Assembly (NCBI GenBank): GCA_030533035.1
Contig: JAUNJW010000003.1
Coordinates: forward strand, 1 to 21,040
Length of the DNA stretch: 21,040 bases
DNA from: Erysipelotrichaceae bacterium
Lineage (GTDB): Bacteria > Bacillota_I > Bacilli_A > Erysipelotrichales > Erysipelotrichaceae
Direction: 5' to 3'
Shown one piece after another: positions 1 through 8,533 of the stretch. The notes under the pieces are model-generated. The model did not search any database. It saw nothing but the letters and a program-made list of their open reading frames with translations, and was not told the DNA's origin. Both the position numbers and the translations under genes were made by a program. Within the stretch, counting starts at the first letter, position 1. Every line of letters starts with the position of its first letter.

Positions 1-244
1 GAAAGAGAAGATACCGGATATCCAGGCCTGTTTCATCCCCTTCCTCCGTCACTGTATCTGCTGCTGCAGTCTCGGCGGATACTGTCATTTCCCAGTGATC
101 ATCCGCCGCAAATGCCGTTTCCGCCGCATCTTCAGACATGCTTTCCCTGATCTCATATACCGGCGCAGCCTCTGCTGTTTTATAAGAAGAGGCATACGGA
201 AACAGCAATGTCATTGACAGCAGCGCAATTCCCGAAAGACTCGT
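1..244 (-). CDS. Secreted or envelope protein, N-terminal part, gene runs off the window; start codon unclear
   Basis: An open frame of 81 codons runs to the window edge. Its first part is hydrophobic (SGIALLSMTLLFPYASS) and is followed by TAEAAP and then an acidic, Ala/Glu/Asp/Thr-rich stretch. This looks like a signal peptide with an AXA-type cleavage region leading into a low-complexity mature N-terminus. A strong promoter (275-303) and an AGGAGG SD (254-259) lie just upstream. However, the frame has a TAA at 250-248 and no ATG, GTG or TTG until an internal ATG at about codon 11, which has no SD. The codon at normal distance from the SD is ACG (244-242), one transition from ATG. Options are a rare ACG start, a damaged gene, or a sequence error. 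The rest of the protein is outside the window, so no function can be named. The signal peptide reading is inference from hydrophobicity. Confidence 0.5.
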
Positions 245-253
245 AGTTTAAAT

Positions 254-303
254 CCTCCTTGAAAACCGAAAAGAATTATGGGGAGGTGAAACAGATCCGT
301 CAA
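254..303 (-). promoter_or_regulatory. Sigma-A-like promoter and SD for the leftmost gene
   Basis: On the minus strand, TTGACG (303-298) and CATAAT (280-275) are separated by 17 bp, each matching 5 of 6 consensus positions. The predicted start of transcription is near 268, followed by AGGAGG at 259-254. The promoter lies in the gap after the arg operon, so the leftmost gene has its own transcription start and is not simply the tail of that operon. Confidence 0.7.
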
Positions 304-335
304 CCGCACTTTATGCATGTGGAAACTGTTTTTTT

Positions 336-352
336 ACAGATTTGAAATCTGT
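336..352. repeat. Perfect 17-bp palindrome (8-bp arms, 1-bp centre)
   Basis: ACAGATTT-G-AAATCTGT lies between the end of carB-dapF and the -35 of the next gene, whose -35 begins 33 bp away. On the minus strand it is followed by a run of seven A, not T, so it is not an ordinary terminator for the arg operon. On the plus strand the T run comes before it. A dimeric regulator binding site is the simpler reading, but this is unproven. No other terminator for the arg operon is visible in 245-392. Confidence 0.4.
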
Positions 353-392
353 CCCGGCTGATTAGAATCAAGTCTGCGCTGTTCATTCATAT

Positions 393-3300
393 TCAGTACT
401 CGAAACTGCCTTCAAAGGCGATGGAAGCCGAACCGGTCAGGGTGACATTGTCATTTTCGATTCTGACTGACATGTCGCCGCCGGGGAGCTTGACTGTGAT
501 ATCCGTGTTTTCCCGGCAGTATCCGAGCCTGACCGCTGCCGCCGCTGCCGCGCAGGCGCCGGTGCCGCAGGCAAGGGTGATGCCGCTGCCTCTTTCAAAG
601 ACACGGACCCTGAGTGTATACGGATCAACAACCCTGACAAATTCCGTGTTGATTCTGTCCGGGAAGATATCCGCGTATTCAAACTGCGGACCGACGGATT
701 TCAGGTCAATCGTATCAATCGCGTCCGCGAAGACCACGCAGTGGGGATTGCCCACGGAGAGAGCGGTGATCCGGTATTCCTGCCCGCCGATTGTGACAGG
801 CTCGTTCACCATTTCCTTTTTCTCACTCTTCACCGGGATCAGATCTGTATCCCACCCGATCTTTCCCATGTCAACGGAGATGGTGCCTGCCTTCTGGTTT
901 CTTGTATAGATATGGATGGTTCTGATGCCTTCGGCTGTCTCAATCCGCATTGTGTCCTTTACGGCAATTCCCTTGTCATAAAGATACTTGCCGATGCAGC
1001 GGAGGTTGTTGCCGGCCATGCGGCCCTCGGAGCCGTCCCTGTTGAAGCTTCTCATCTTCGCGTCGGCAATTTCTGATTTTTCAACCAGGACAATGCCGTC
1101 GGCGCCGATGGAATAATGGTGCCGGCACAGAGAGACACACAGAGATTCCGGCGCGGTAATGCTGTCATCCGTGTTGTCGATGAAGATGTAGTCATTGCCG
1201 CAGTCATGCATCTTGGTGAAATGAATCTGCTCGTGATGATCGCGCATGTGGTTGATATCAACCAGCTCGGTATTGTATTCCGTATACCTGCCGGCGATCA
1301 TGTCCGCCAGGGCGTTAGCGGTGTCGACACTTGTCAGGCACGGGATTGACAGCTGCATCGCTTTTCTGTGCAGGGCTGTATAGTCGCCCATGGTGGCGTC
1401 CTTGACAGCGCCGGTGTAAATGATATAGCTGAGTTTGCCCGCCTCCATGAGGCTGACGATCTCATCGCTGTCCGTCGCGTTGGCGACGCTGGTGACCTGG
1501 ATGCCCATGGTCCGGATTGTCTCGGCGGTGCCATGGGTGGCATACAGCTTCATGTTGAGATCGCTGAGTTTCTTGGCGACGTCGAGGATTTCCTGATAGT
1601 CATAGCTGTCAACGGAAATCAGGACGCCGTTTTCTTCTTTCCGGCGCATGTCGGGCACTTTGAAGCCGGCCGCTGTCAGTCCCTTGAAAAGTGCTTCCGG
1701 CAGTGTTCTGCCGATGCCGAGCGCTTCGCCGGTGGACTTCATTTCCGGTCCGAGAATCGAGTTGGCGTCCGCCAGCTTCTCGAAGGAGAAGACAGGGACC
1801 TTGACACATGTATACGGCGGGATTCTGTACAGCCCGGTTCCGTATCCCTGGTCCGCCAGGCTTTCTCCGGTCATGATCCGGGTCGCCAGGTCTGCCATCG
1901 GCACGCCGGTAACCTTGGAAATGTACGGGACCGTACGGCTCGCTCTCGGATTGACTTCAATCACATAGAGCTGGCCGCCGAACATGAGGTACTGGATATT
2001 GACCAGTCCCCTTGTCTTCATCGCCAGGGTCAGCTGGGTGGAGACATCCACAATTCTTTTAAGATCCCGGTCATTGAGGTTCCAGGCAGGATAGACGGCG
2101 ATGGAGTCGCCGGAATGCACGCCTGCCCTTTCAATATGTTCCATAATTCCCGGAATCAGGACATCTGTGCCGTCGGAAATCACATCAACCTCAAGTTCCA
2201 CCCCAGGGAGGTATTGGTCGATCAGCACGGAGTTGTCATTTTTCTGTTCAAGGATTCTGCCCATGTATTCAACGGTATCCGCTTTTTCATGGGCGATGGT
2301 CATATTCTGGCCGCCGATGACATAGGACGGCCTCAGCAGAACCGGATAGCCGATTTCTTCCGCGGTTTTGAGAGCCTGTTCCATTGTGTGGACTGCCGCT
2401 CCCCGCGGCCGCAGAACATGCAGCTGTTCCAGCAGCGCGTCGAAACGTTCACGGTCCTCCGCCAGGTCAATGCTGTCGGCGGTTGTGCCGAGAATCTGAA
2501 TCCCCTGGCGGTCAAGGAATTCTGTCAGCCGGATCGCTGTCTGGCCGCCGAAGGCGACAACGACGCCCACCGGTTTTTCCACCTTGATGATGTTCATGAC
2601 ATCTTCTTCGCAGAGCGGCTCAAAGTAAAGCCTGTCGGCGGTGTCATAATCGGTCGAGACAGTCTCCGGATTGTTGTTGACAATTACGGTTTCATAGCCG
2701 AGTTCTTTCAGCTGCCATACACAGTGTACGGAAGAATAATCGAACTCGATTCCCTGGCCGATCCGGATCGGGCCGGATCCGAGAACCATGATGACTTTCT
2801 TCCCGCTTCTTTCAAATGCCCGTGATTCGCAGTATCTGTCAGCGCTGGAGTAGAAATACGGTGTTTCCGCCGCGAACTCGGCAGCGCAGGTGTCAACCAT
2901 CTTGTAGGACGCGTCGAAAGACCACTGAATTGCGGACCTGCTGATCCGCTTCAGCGCCTGGTCCGTATATCCCAGCCGTTTGCCTTCAAAGTAAGTCTCT
3001 TCACTCAGCCCATGGCTGATTTCTTCCTCAAATTCCGCCAGGCCTTTCAGTTTGTACAGGAACCATTCGTCAATCATGGTGATTTCATGGATGGTGTCCA
3101 CGCTGACGCCCTTTTTGAGCGCTTCAAAAACAGTGAACAGCCTTCTGTCATTCTGGTCATGGAGCCGTTCCAGAATGTCCCTGCTGTCATCTGTTTTCGC
3201 GTTGAGCGTGTCCTGGCCGATTTCAGCGCCTCTGACAGCTTTCATCAGCGCCGCCTCAAAGTTATTGGCAATCGCCATGACTTCGCCGGTTGCCTTCATC

Positions 3301-4424
3301 TGTGTTCCCAGCTGCCTTGAGGATCCCGCGAATTTGTCAAACGGCCACTTGGGGAATTTGACGACGACATAGTCAAGAGCTGGCTCAAAACAGGAACAGG
3401 TCTTTCCGGTGATTTCATTGGTGATTTCATCCAGCGTATAGCCGAGGGCGATCTTTGCCGTGACTTTGGCAATCGGATAGCCGGCCGCCTTGGAAGCCAG
3501 GGCGGAGGATCTGGAAACACGGGGATTGACCTCGATGATGGCATACTCAAAACTCTCGGGATTCAGGGCGATCTGGACGTTGCAGCCGCCGACAATCCCA
3601 AGTTCCGTGATGATATCCAGCGACGCTTTTCTCAGCATCTGGTATTCCCTGTCAGCCAAGGTCAGGCATGGCGCCGTGACGATGGAGTCGCCGGTATGGA
3701 TTCCGACCGGATCGACATTTTCCATCGAACACACAGCGATGACATTGCCGATGGCGTCACGCATAGTTTCAAACTCGATTTCCTTCCAGCCGGCAATGGA
3801 TTTTTCAATCAGCACCTGGGTGATCGGGGACAATTCAAGTCCGGTATGGGCGACGGTGCGCATCTCTTCGTCATTATTGACAATTCCGCCGCCGCTGCCG
3901 CCGAGGGTAAAGGCCGGCCTGACGATGCACGGATAGCCGATATTGTGCGCGGCTGAAAGAGCTTCCTCTTCCGTTGTCGCAATTTCAGAAGCCACAACCG
4001 GCTGGCCGATCTTTTTCATTGCCTCGCGGAAAAGTTCACGGTCTTCCGCCCGGTCAATGGCGTTAATATCAGAGCCGAGCAGCCTGACCCCGTGGTCTTC
4101 CAGCCAGCTGTCCCGGCACAGTTCCATGGCCAGGGTCAGTCCGGTCTGGCCGCCGAGCGAAGCCAGCAGGCTGTCCGGCTTTTCTTTTTCAATGATCCTT
4201 TTCAGGGTCGGCGTATTCATCGGCTCGAGATAGATTTCATCCGCCAGATGCTTGTCTGTCATGATTGTGGCCGGATTGGAATTGGCCAGCACCACATTGA
4301 CGCCTTCCGCCTTCAGTACCCGGCAGGCCTGGGCGCCGGCATAGTCAAACTCGGCCGCCTGACCGATGATGATCGGACCGGAGCCGATGACAAGAACCTT
4401 TTTTATGGAATTGTCTCTTGGCAT
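393..4424 (-). CDS. carB: Carbamoyl-phosphate synthase large subunit fused to a diaminopimelate epimerase domain (CarB-DapF)
   Basis: Residues 1 to about 1066 are a full CarB. The first ATP-grasp half starts with VLVIGSGPIIIGQAAEFDYA near residue 10. The second half restarts at about residue 546 with VLGSGPIRIGQGIEFDYSS, and the MGS-like allosteric domain runs from about 926 to 1043. CarB makes carbamoyl phosphate from ammonia, bicarbonate and two ATP, with CarA supplying ammonia. The frame then continues into a complete DapF (about 1067-1343): TKMHDCGNDYIF near 1070-1081, FNRDGSEGRMAGNNLRC near 1127-1143, SVGNPHCVVF, and ACGTGACAA with Cys1286. DapF converts LL- to meso-diaminopimelate for lysine and peptidoglycan. 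Free CarB is about 1060-1075 residues, so nothing is missing from either half. The first DapF catalytic Cys (QCGNG in E. coli) is Ala1137 here. The ATG is one base after the carA stop, with AAGGAGG inside carA. Last gene of the arg operon. Confidence 0.93.
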   Translation of the reverse strand: MPRDNSIKKVLVIGSGPIIIGQAAEFDYAGAQACRVLKAEGVNVVLANSNPATIMTDKHLADEIYLEPMNTPTLKRIIEKEKPDSLLASLGGQTGLTLAMELCRDSWLEDHGVRLLGSDINAIDRAEDRELFREAMKKIGQPVVASEIATTEEEALSAAHNIGYPCIVRPAFTLGGSGGGIVNNDEEMRTVAHTGLELSPITQVLIEKSIAGWKEIEFETMRDAIGNVIAVCSMENVDPVGIHTGDSIVTAPCLTLADREYQMLRKASLDIITELGIVGGCNVQIALNPESFEYAIIEVNPRVSRSSALASKAAGYPIAKVTAKIALGYTLDEITNEITGKTCSCFEPALDYVVVKFPKWPFDKFAGSSRQLGTQMKATGEVMAIANNFEAALMKAVRGAEIGQDTLNAKTDDSRDILERLHDQNDRRLFTVFEALKKGVSVDTIHEITMIDEWFLYKLKGLAEFEEEISHGLSEETYFEGKRLGYTDQALKRISRSAIQWSFDASYKMVDTCAAEFAAETPYFYSSADRYCESRAFERSGKKVIMVLGSGPIRIGQGIEFDYSSVHCVWQLKELGYETVIVNNNPETVSTDYDTADRLYFEPLCEEDVMNIIKVEKPVGVVVAFGGQTAIRLTEFLDRQGIQILGTTADSIDLAEDRERFDALLEQLHVLRPRGAAVHTMEQALKTAEEIGYPVLLRPSYVIGGQNMTIAHEKADTVEYMGRILEQKNDNSVLIDQYLPGVELEVDVISDGTDVLIPGIMEHIERAGVHSGDSIAVYPAWNLNDRDLKRIVDVSTQLTLAMKTRGLVNIQYLMFGGQLYVIEVNPRASRTVPYISKVTGVPMADLATRIMTGESLADQGYGTGLYRIPPYTCVKVPVFSFEKLADANSILGPEMKSTGEALGIGRTLPEALFKGLTAAGFKVPDMRRKEENGVLISVDSYDYQEILDVAKKLSDLNMKLYATHGTAETIRTMGIQVTSVANATDSDEIVSLMEAGKLSYIIYTGAVKDATMGDYTALHRKAMQLSIPCLTSVDTANALADMIAGRYTEYNTELVDINHMRDHHEQIHFTKMHDCGNDYIFIDNTDDSITAPESLCVSLCRHHYSIGADGIVLVEKSEIADAKMRSFNRDGSEGRMAGNNLRCIGKYLYDKGIAVKDTMRIETAEGIRTIHIYTRNQKAGTISVDMGKIGWDTDLIPVKSEKKEMVNEPVTIGGQEYRITALSVGNPHCVVFADAIDTIDLKSVGPQFEYADIFPDRINTEFVRVVDPYTLRVRVFERGSGITLACGTGACAAAAAAVRLGYCRENTDITVKLPGGDMSVRIENDNVTLTGSASIAFEGSFEY

Positions 4425-4425
4425 G

Positions 4426-5496
4426 TCAGTCCTCCTTCATCATGGAAATAAAACGGTCGAAAAGGAATCCGGTGTCTTTGGGGCCGGCACAGGCTTCGGG
4501 ATGAAACTGGACTGTGAAACAATTGTGTTCCGGATAGTCCACACCTTCGCATGTGCCGTCATTGGTATTGAGAAAACGCTCCTTCGCAAAAGGAGGCAGT
4601 GTCTTTGAATCCACGGCATAGCCATGGTTCTGGGTGGTGATATAGGTTTTTCCCGTAACGGTATCAGTCACCGGCTGGTTGGCGCCGCGGTGGCCGTATT
4701 TGAGCTTGTAGGTCTTCGCGCCGGCCGCCAGGGCAGCCATCTGATGGCCCAGGCAGATGCCGAACATCGGTTTTCTGCCAAGCAGCTTCGCGATTTCAGC
4801 GATGACGCCGGTGTTGTCAGCCGGATCGCCCGGCCCGTTGGACAGCATGATTCCGTCCGGATTCATGGCCAGGATTTCTTTTGCGGAAGTGTCAAAAGGA
4901 ACTGTCGTCACCCGGCAGCCTCTTTTTTTCAGTTCTTCCGATATATTGTTTTTCGCGCCGAAGTCCATCAGCACAACATGGTATTTTTCTTCTTCCGGCT
5001 TTTTCTCAGAAGAAGCGCCGCAGCTGACCTCTGAAAGAATGTCATGGCTGACAGTGTAGTTCTGAATCTCTGAAAGATCATCCGGAACTTCGGCAAAGAT
5101 GCCAGCGTTGATCACACCGTACTCCCTGATCTTCCTGGTGATCTCCCTGGTGTCGATTCCGCTGATACCGGGAATATTGTTTTCCTTCAGGTACTCATCC
5201 AGTGTCTTTTCACACCTGAAATTGGACGGTGTCGCGCAGTATTCCCTGACAGCGTAGCCCCTTAGGGCGCTGGCGCCTTCAAAATCTTCCGGAATGATTC
5301 CGTAATTGCCGATCAGCGGGAATGTCTGCATGACAATCTGGCCGCCGTAGCTGGGATCGGTCAGGGTTTCGATATAGCCGGTCATGCCGGTCGTGAAAAC
5401 AAGCTCCCCGATCGAATCCGCTTCCGAGCCGAACCTCTTTCCTTCAAAAACAGTTCCGTCAGCCAGGACAAGATATGCTTTCTTCCGGTTTTTCAT
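4426..5496 (-). CDS. carA: Carbamoyl-phosphate synthase small subunit (glutamine amidotransferase)
   Basis: 356 residues, normal for CarA. The N-terminal CarA-specific domain ([17 protein letters not shown], then [17 protein letters not shown]) is followed by a class I glutamine amidotransferase domain from about residue 172. The triad is visible as Cys248 in [13 protein letters not shown], and His332 and Glu334 in [10 protein letters not shown]. It hydrolyses glutamine and passes ammonia to CarB for carbamoyl phosphate, used by ArgF here and also by pyrimidine synthesis. Its start overlaps the argF stop (ATGA), and its stop is one base before the carB ATG. Carrying carAB inside the arginine operon suggests an arginine-controlled enzyme pair, perhaps alongside a pyrimidine-controlled copy elsewhere. 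That second copy is inference. Confidence 0.95.
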   Translation of the reverse strand: MKNRKKAYLVLADGTVFEGKRFGSEADSIGELVFTTGMTGYIETLTDPSYGGQIVMQTFPLIGNYGIIPEDFEGASALRGYAVREYCATPSNFRCEKTLDEYLKENNIPGISGIDTREITRKIREYGVINAGIFAEVPDDLSEIQNYTVSHDILSEVSCGASSEKKPEEEKYHVVLMDFGAKNNISEELKKRGCRVTTVPFDTSAKEILAMNPDGIMLSNGPGDPADNTGVIAEIAKLLGRKPMFGICLGHQMAALAAGAKTYKLKYGHRGANQPVTDTVTGKTYITTQNHGYAVDSKTLPPFAKERFLNTNDGTCEGVDYPEHNCFTVQFHPEACAGPKDTGFLFDRFISMMKED

Positions 5497-6479
5497 AATG
5501 TTGCCGCCATGACAGCCTTGATGGTATGCATGCGGTTTTCAGCTTCAGTAAATACCAGAGACTGCTCAGATTCAAAGACTTCGTCCGTGACTTCCAGGGC
5601 GTCCATGCCGTAGCGCTCACCGACTTCTTTGCCGATCTGTGTGCCCAGATTGTGGTAGGAAGGAAGGCAGTGCATGAAGATGCACCGGCTGCCGGCCGCT
5701 TCCATCAGCTGCTTATTGACCTGGAAAGGCTTCATGAGCGCGATTCTTTCATCCCAGACTTCCTTCGGCTCGCCCATGGATACCCAGATATCCGTATAGA
5801 TGACGTCAGCGCCTTTGACCGCGTTAAGTGGATCGCTGGAGAAATCAATGACAGCACCGGTCTCTTCCGCGATTGCCTGACACTCTTTTACAAGATCCTC
5901 ATCCGGGAAATATCCTTCCGGAGCGCAGGCGGTAAAATGCAGGCCGAGTTTCGCCGATCCCACCATGAGCGATCTGCCCATGTTGAAACGGGCGTCGCCC
6001 ATATAGACCATATGGATTCCCTTCAGTTTCCCGAAATGCTCACGGATCGTCAACATATCCGCGAGAATCTGGGTCGGATGGAATTCATCGGTCAGGCCGT
6101 TCCATACCGGCACGTCTGAATACTTTGCCAGTTCTTCCACGATTGTCTGGCCGAAGCCTCTGTATTCGATGCCTTCATACATGCCGGAAAGCACACGGGC
6201 AGTATCGGCGATGGTTTCCTTGATGCCCATCTGGGAGCCGGTCGGGCCGAGATAGGTGCTGCCCATGCCGAGATCGCTGGCCGCCACTTCAAACGCGCAG
6301 CGTGTTCTTGTCGATGTCTTTTCAAAGATCAGGGCGACATTCTTTCCTTCACATAACCGGTGCGGTTCGCCCTTCTTTTTTTTCTCTTTGAGCTCCGCCG
6401 CAAAATCAATCAGGCCCAGAATTTCCTCGCTGCTGAAATCCAGGAGCTTTAAAAAATCTCTTCCCTTCAGATCAATCAT
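5493..6479 (-). CDS. argF: Ornithine carbamoyltransferase
   Basis: 328 residues. The carbamoyl-phosphate binding motif STRTR is at residues 56-60, FHPTQ is at 133-137, the WVSMGEP loop at about 232-238, and HCLPSYHN from 270 carries the catalytic Cys of the HCLP motif. The SMG loop and the HCLP motif distinguish ornithine from aspartate carbamoyltransferases. It joins ornithine and carbamoyl phosphate to citrulline. Biosynthetic (argF) rather than catabolic (arcB) use follows from its place between argD and carA and from the absence of arcA or arcC. The start overlaps the argD stop (ATGA) and the stop overlaps the carA start. Substrate supply from carAB is therefore co-transcribed and likely coupled in translation. 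Confidence 0.95.
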   Translation of the reverse strand: MIDLKGRDFLKLLDFSSEEILGLIDFAAELKEKKKKGEPHRLCEGKNVALIFEKTSTRTRCAFEVAASDLGMGSTYLGPTGSQMGIKETIADTARVLSGMYEGIEYRGFGQTIVEELAKYSDVPVWNGLTDEFHPTQILADMLTIREHFGKLKGIHMVYMGDARFNMGRSLMVGSAKLGLHFTACAPEGYFPDEDLVKECQAIAEETGAVIDFSSDPLNAVKGADVIYTDIWVSMGEPKEVWDERIALMKPFQVNKQLMEAAGSRCIFMHCLPSYHNLGTQIGKEVGERYGMDALEVTDEVFESEQSLVFTEAENRMHTIKAVMAATL

Positions 6480-7663
6480 GCGTTCTCTCCGATCTCTGCG
6501 AAGGCGTCCTTAATAACGGCCGCTGCCTTTTCAACGAGTTCCATCGGAATGTTGAGGGCAGGCAGCAGACGGACCTTGTTGCCGCCGGCTGTCAGAGCCA
6601 TGACATGGTTCTGCAGGCAGAGTTTTACGATATCGCCGGCTTTTCCCCTGACAGGTTCAATGCCGATCATCAGGCCCATGCCGCTGACCTGTTTTACGTT
6701 TTCCGAATTTTTAAATGTTTCAAAAAGGTATTCAGACTTCTTCATGACATCCGCCATCAGGGCGTCGTCCAGACGGGCGATATTGCTTAAGGCACCAGCG
6801 CATACCGCCGGATTGCCGCCGAATGTGGATCCGTTGTCGCCGGGTTTGAAAATGTTCTGCACCTTTTCGCCAAGCATGGTCACACCGATCGGCAGACCGC
6901 CGCCGAGTCCCTTGGCAGTAGTGACGACATCCGGCACCAGGTCATAGTTCATATAAGCGTACAGCTTGCCTGTTCTGCCGTTACCGGCCTGGACTTCGTC
7001 GTCGATGATGACCAGGTCATATTCTTTCTGCAGCTTTGCAATACAGCTGACAAATTCCTGTGACAGAGCCCTGACGCCGCCTTCGCCCTGAACGCATTCG
7101 ATCATGATGGCCGCTGTTTTATTCTCTTTGACCATCTGTTCCAGTCCTTCGCAGTCATCCGCGTCCGCATGGACAAAGCCCGGTGTCAGCGGCTGGAAGA
7201 GCTCATGGAAATGATCCTGTCCGGTCGCCGCCAGTGTTGTCAGGGTACGGCCGTGGAAGCTGTTTTTCAGGGTGATGATCGTTGTGTATTCAGGCCCTTT
7301 TGTTTCAGCCGCGTATTTCCTGGCCGCCTTGATCGCGCACTCATTCGCCTCGGCGCCGGAATTGCAGTAGAACACTTTCTTCATCCCGGTTTTCAGGCAG
7401 AGCTGTTCCGCCAGCTTTGCGCAGGGGCCGGTGTAATAAAGATTCGACGTATGCTGGACAGCAGTCAGCTGCTTTGAAACAGCTTCACTCCAGACGTCAT
7501 CACAATAGCCAAAGAGGTTCACGGCAATGCCGGAACCCATGTCGATGTATTCTTCACCGTTTTCATCATATGCCAGGGAGCCTTTGCCGCTGACGATTGC
7601 CAGCGGGAAGCGGGCATAGGTGGAAGCGACATATTCCTGATCCAGTTTTTTGATATCCGTCAT
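6476..7663 (-). CDS. argD: Acetylornithine aminotransferase (class III PLP enzyme)
   Basis: 395 residues, typical for ArgD. Class III aminotransferase features are visible: [17 protein letters not shown] near 101-117, SFHGRT near 135-140, [14 protein letters not shown] near 219-232, and the PLP Schiff-base lysine Lys251 in [13 protein letters not shown]. It transfers an amino group from glutamate to N-acetylglutamate semialdehyde to give N2-acetylornithine, and many homologues also act as succinyl-DAP aminotransferase in lysine synthesis. That second role is noted because the same operon ends in a DapF domain, but it is not shown by this sequence. The ATG lies 3 bp after the argB stop, with AAGGAG inside the end of argB. 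Confidence 0.94.
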   Translation of the reverse strand: MTDIKKLDQEYVASTYARFPLAIVSGKGSLAYDENGEEYIDMGSGIAVNLFGYCDDVWSEAVSKQLTAVQHTSNLYYTGPCAKLAEQLCLKTGMKKVFYCNSGAEANECAIKAARKYAAETKGPEYTTIITLKNSFHGRTLTTLAATGQDHFHELFQPLTPGFVHADADDCEGLEQMVKENKTAAIMIECVQGEGGVRALSQEFVSCIAKLQKEYDLVIIDDEVQAGNGRTGKLYAYMNYDLVPDVVTTAKGLGGGLPIGVTMLGEKVQNIFKPGDNGSTFGGNPAVCAGALSNIARLDDALMADVMKKSEYLFETFKNSENVKQVSGMGLMIGIEPVRGKAGDIVKLCLQNHVMALTAGGNKVRLLPALNIPMELVEKAAAVIKDAFAEIGENA

Positions 7664-7666
7664 AAT

Positions 7667-8533
7667 CTACTCCTTCGTGATCAGAGTGCCTGCGCCTTCA
7701 TCGGTCAGGATTTCCATTAATGTGGCGTGGGGGACACGGCCGTCAATGATGACAGCTGCCTTGACTCCTTCGTTCAGGGCGTCGATGCAGCAGGTGACCT
7801 TGGGGATCATACCGCCGGAAATAATTCTTTCTTCCATCAGTTCTTCCGCCTGCTTTACGGTCAGGTTTGAGATCAGGGAATCAGGATTGTCACGGTCGCG
7901 CATGATTCCTTCAATATCAGTCATCATGATCAGCCTTTCCGCATTGATGGCGGAAGCGATCTTGCCGGCGCCGGTATCACCGTTGATGTTGTAGGTATTT
8001 CCGTCGGCGTCGCAGCCGAGCGTGGAAATAACAGGGATATAACCGCTGTTCAGAAGAGTTGTGATAACGTCGGGATTGATCTTCGTGATATCGCCGACAT
8101 AGCCGTACCGCGGATCACGGATTTTCGCCTGGATCAGTCTGCCGTCCATGCCGGAAAGGCCGATCGCCTGACCGCCCTTCATCTGCAGCAGGTTCACAAG
8201 CGACTTGTTGATCTTTCCGGCCAGAACCATCTGGGCCATATCGATTGTCTCCTTGTCCGTCACCCGCAGGCCGTCAATGAATTCAGGCTTCTTGCCGAGC
8301 CTCTGCATCAGGGCGGAGAGTTCGGGACCGCCGCCGTGGACCAGAAAAACCCTGATGCCGACCATGGTAAGCAGAACGATATCCTCCATGACCTGCTCCT
8401 TGAGTGTTTCGCTGGTCATGGCGTTGCCGCCGTATTTGACAACGATTGTCTTGCCGTAATACTTCTGCAGATAGGGCAGTGCCTGCACCAGCACATGGGC
8501 CCGGGTCTGATTGGTCAGTTCATCGTATTTCAT
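7667..8533 (-). CDS. argB: N-acetylglutamate kinase, apparently the arginine-sensitive type
   Basis: 288 residues of the amino-acid kinase fold. VVKYGGNAM near 32-40 and VHGGGPELS near 65-73 bind nucleotide and phosphates, and INGDTGAGKIASAI lies in the C-terminal half. It phosphorylates N-acetylglutamate, the committed step of this route. A helical N-terminal extension (about residues 8-28, ending LPYLQKYYGKT) comes before the first strand, and the protein ends in GAGTLITKE. Both are features of the hexameric, arginine-inhibited kinases, in which this helix links dimers. Feedback inhibition by arginine is therefore expected, on top of the T-box control. The start overlaps the argJ stop by 4 bp (ATGA). 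Confidence 0.94.
   Translation of the reverse strand: MKYDELTNQTRAHVLVQALPYLQKYYGKTIVVKYGGNAMTSETLKEQVMEDIVLLTMVGIRVFLVHGGGPELSALMQRLGKKPEFIDGLRVTDKETIDMAQMVLAGKINKSLVNLLQMKGGQAIGLSGMDGRLIQAKIRDPRYGYVGDITKINPDVITTLLNSGYIPVISTLGCDADGNTYNINGDTGAGKIASAINAERLIMMTDIEGIMRDRDNPDSLISNLTVKQAEELMEERIISGGMIPKVTCCIDALNEGVKAAVIIDGRVPHATLMEILTDEGAGTLITKE

Noticed and set aside
1368..2825. A 485-codon plus-strand open frame antisense to carB
   Set aside because: It lies entirely over the conserved second half of CarB in the opposite strand. It has no SD or promoter, and its product has no recognisable motif; its openness follows from the codon bias of carB.
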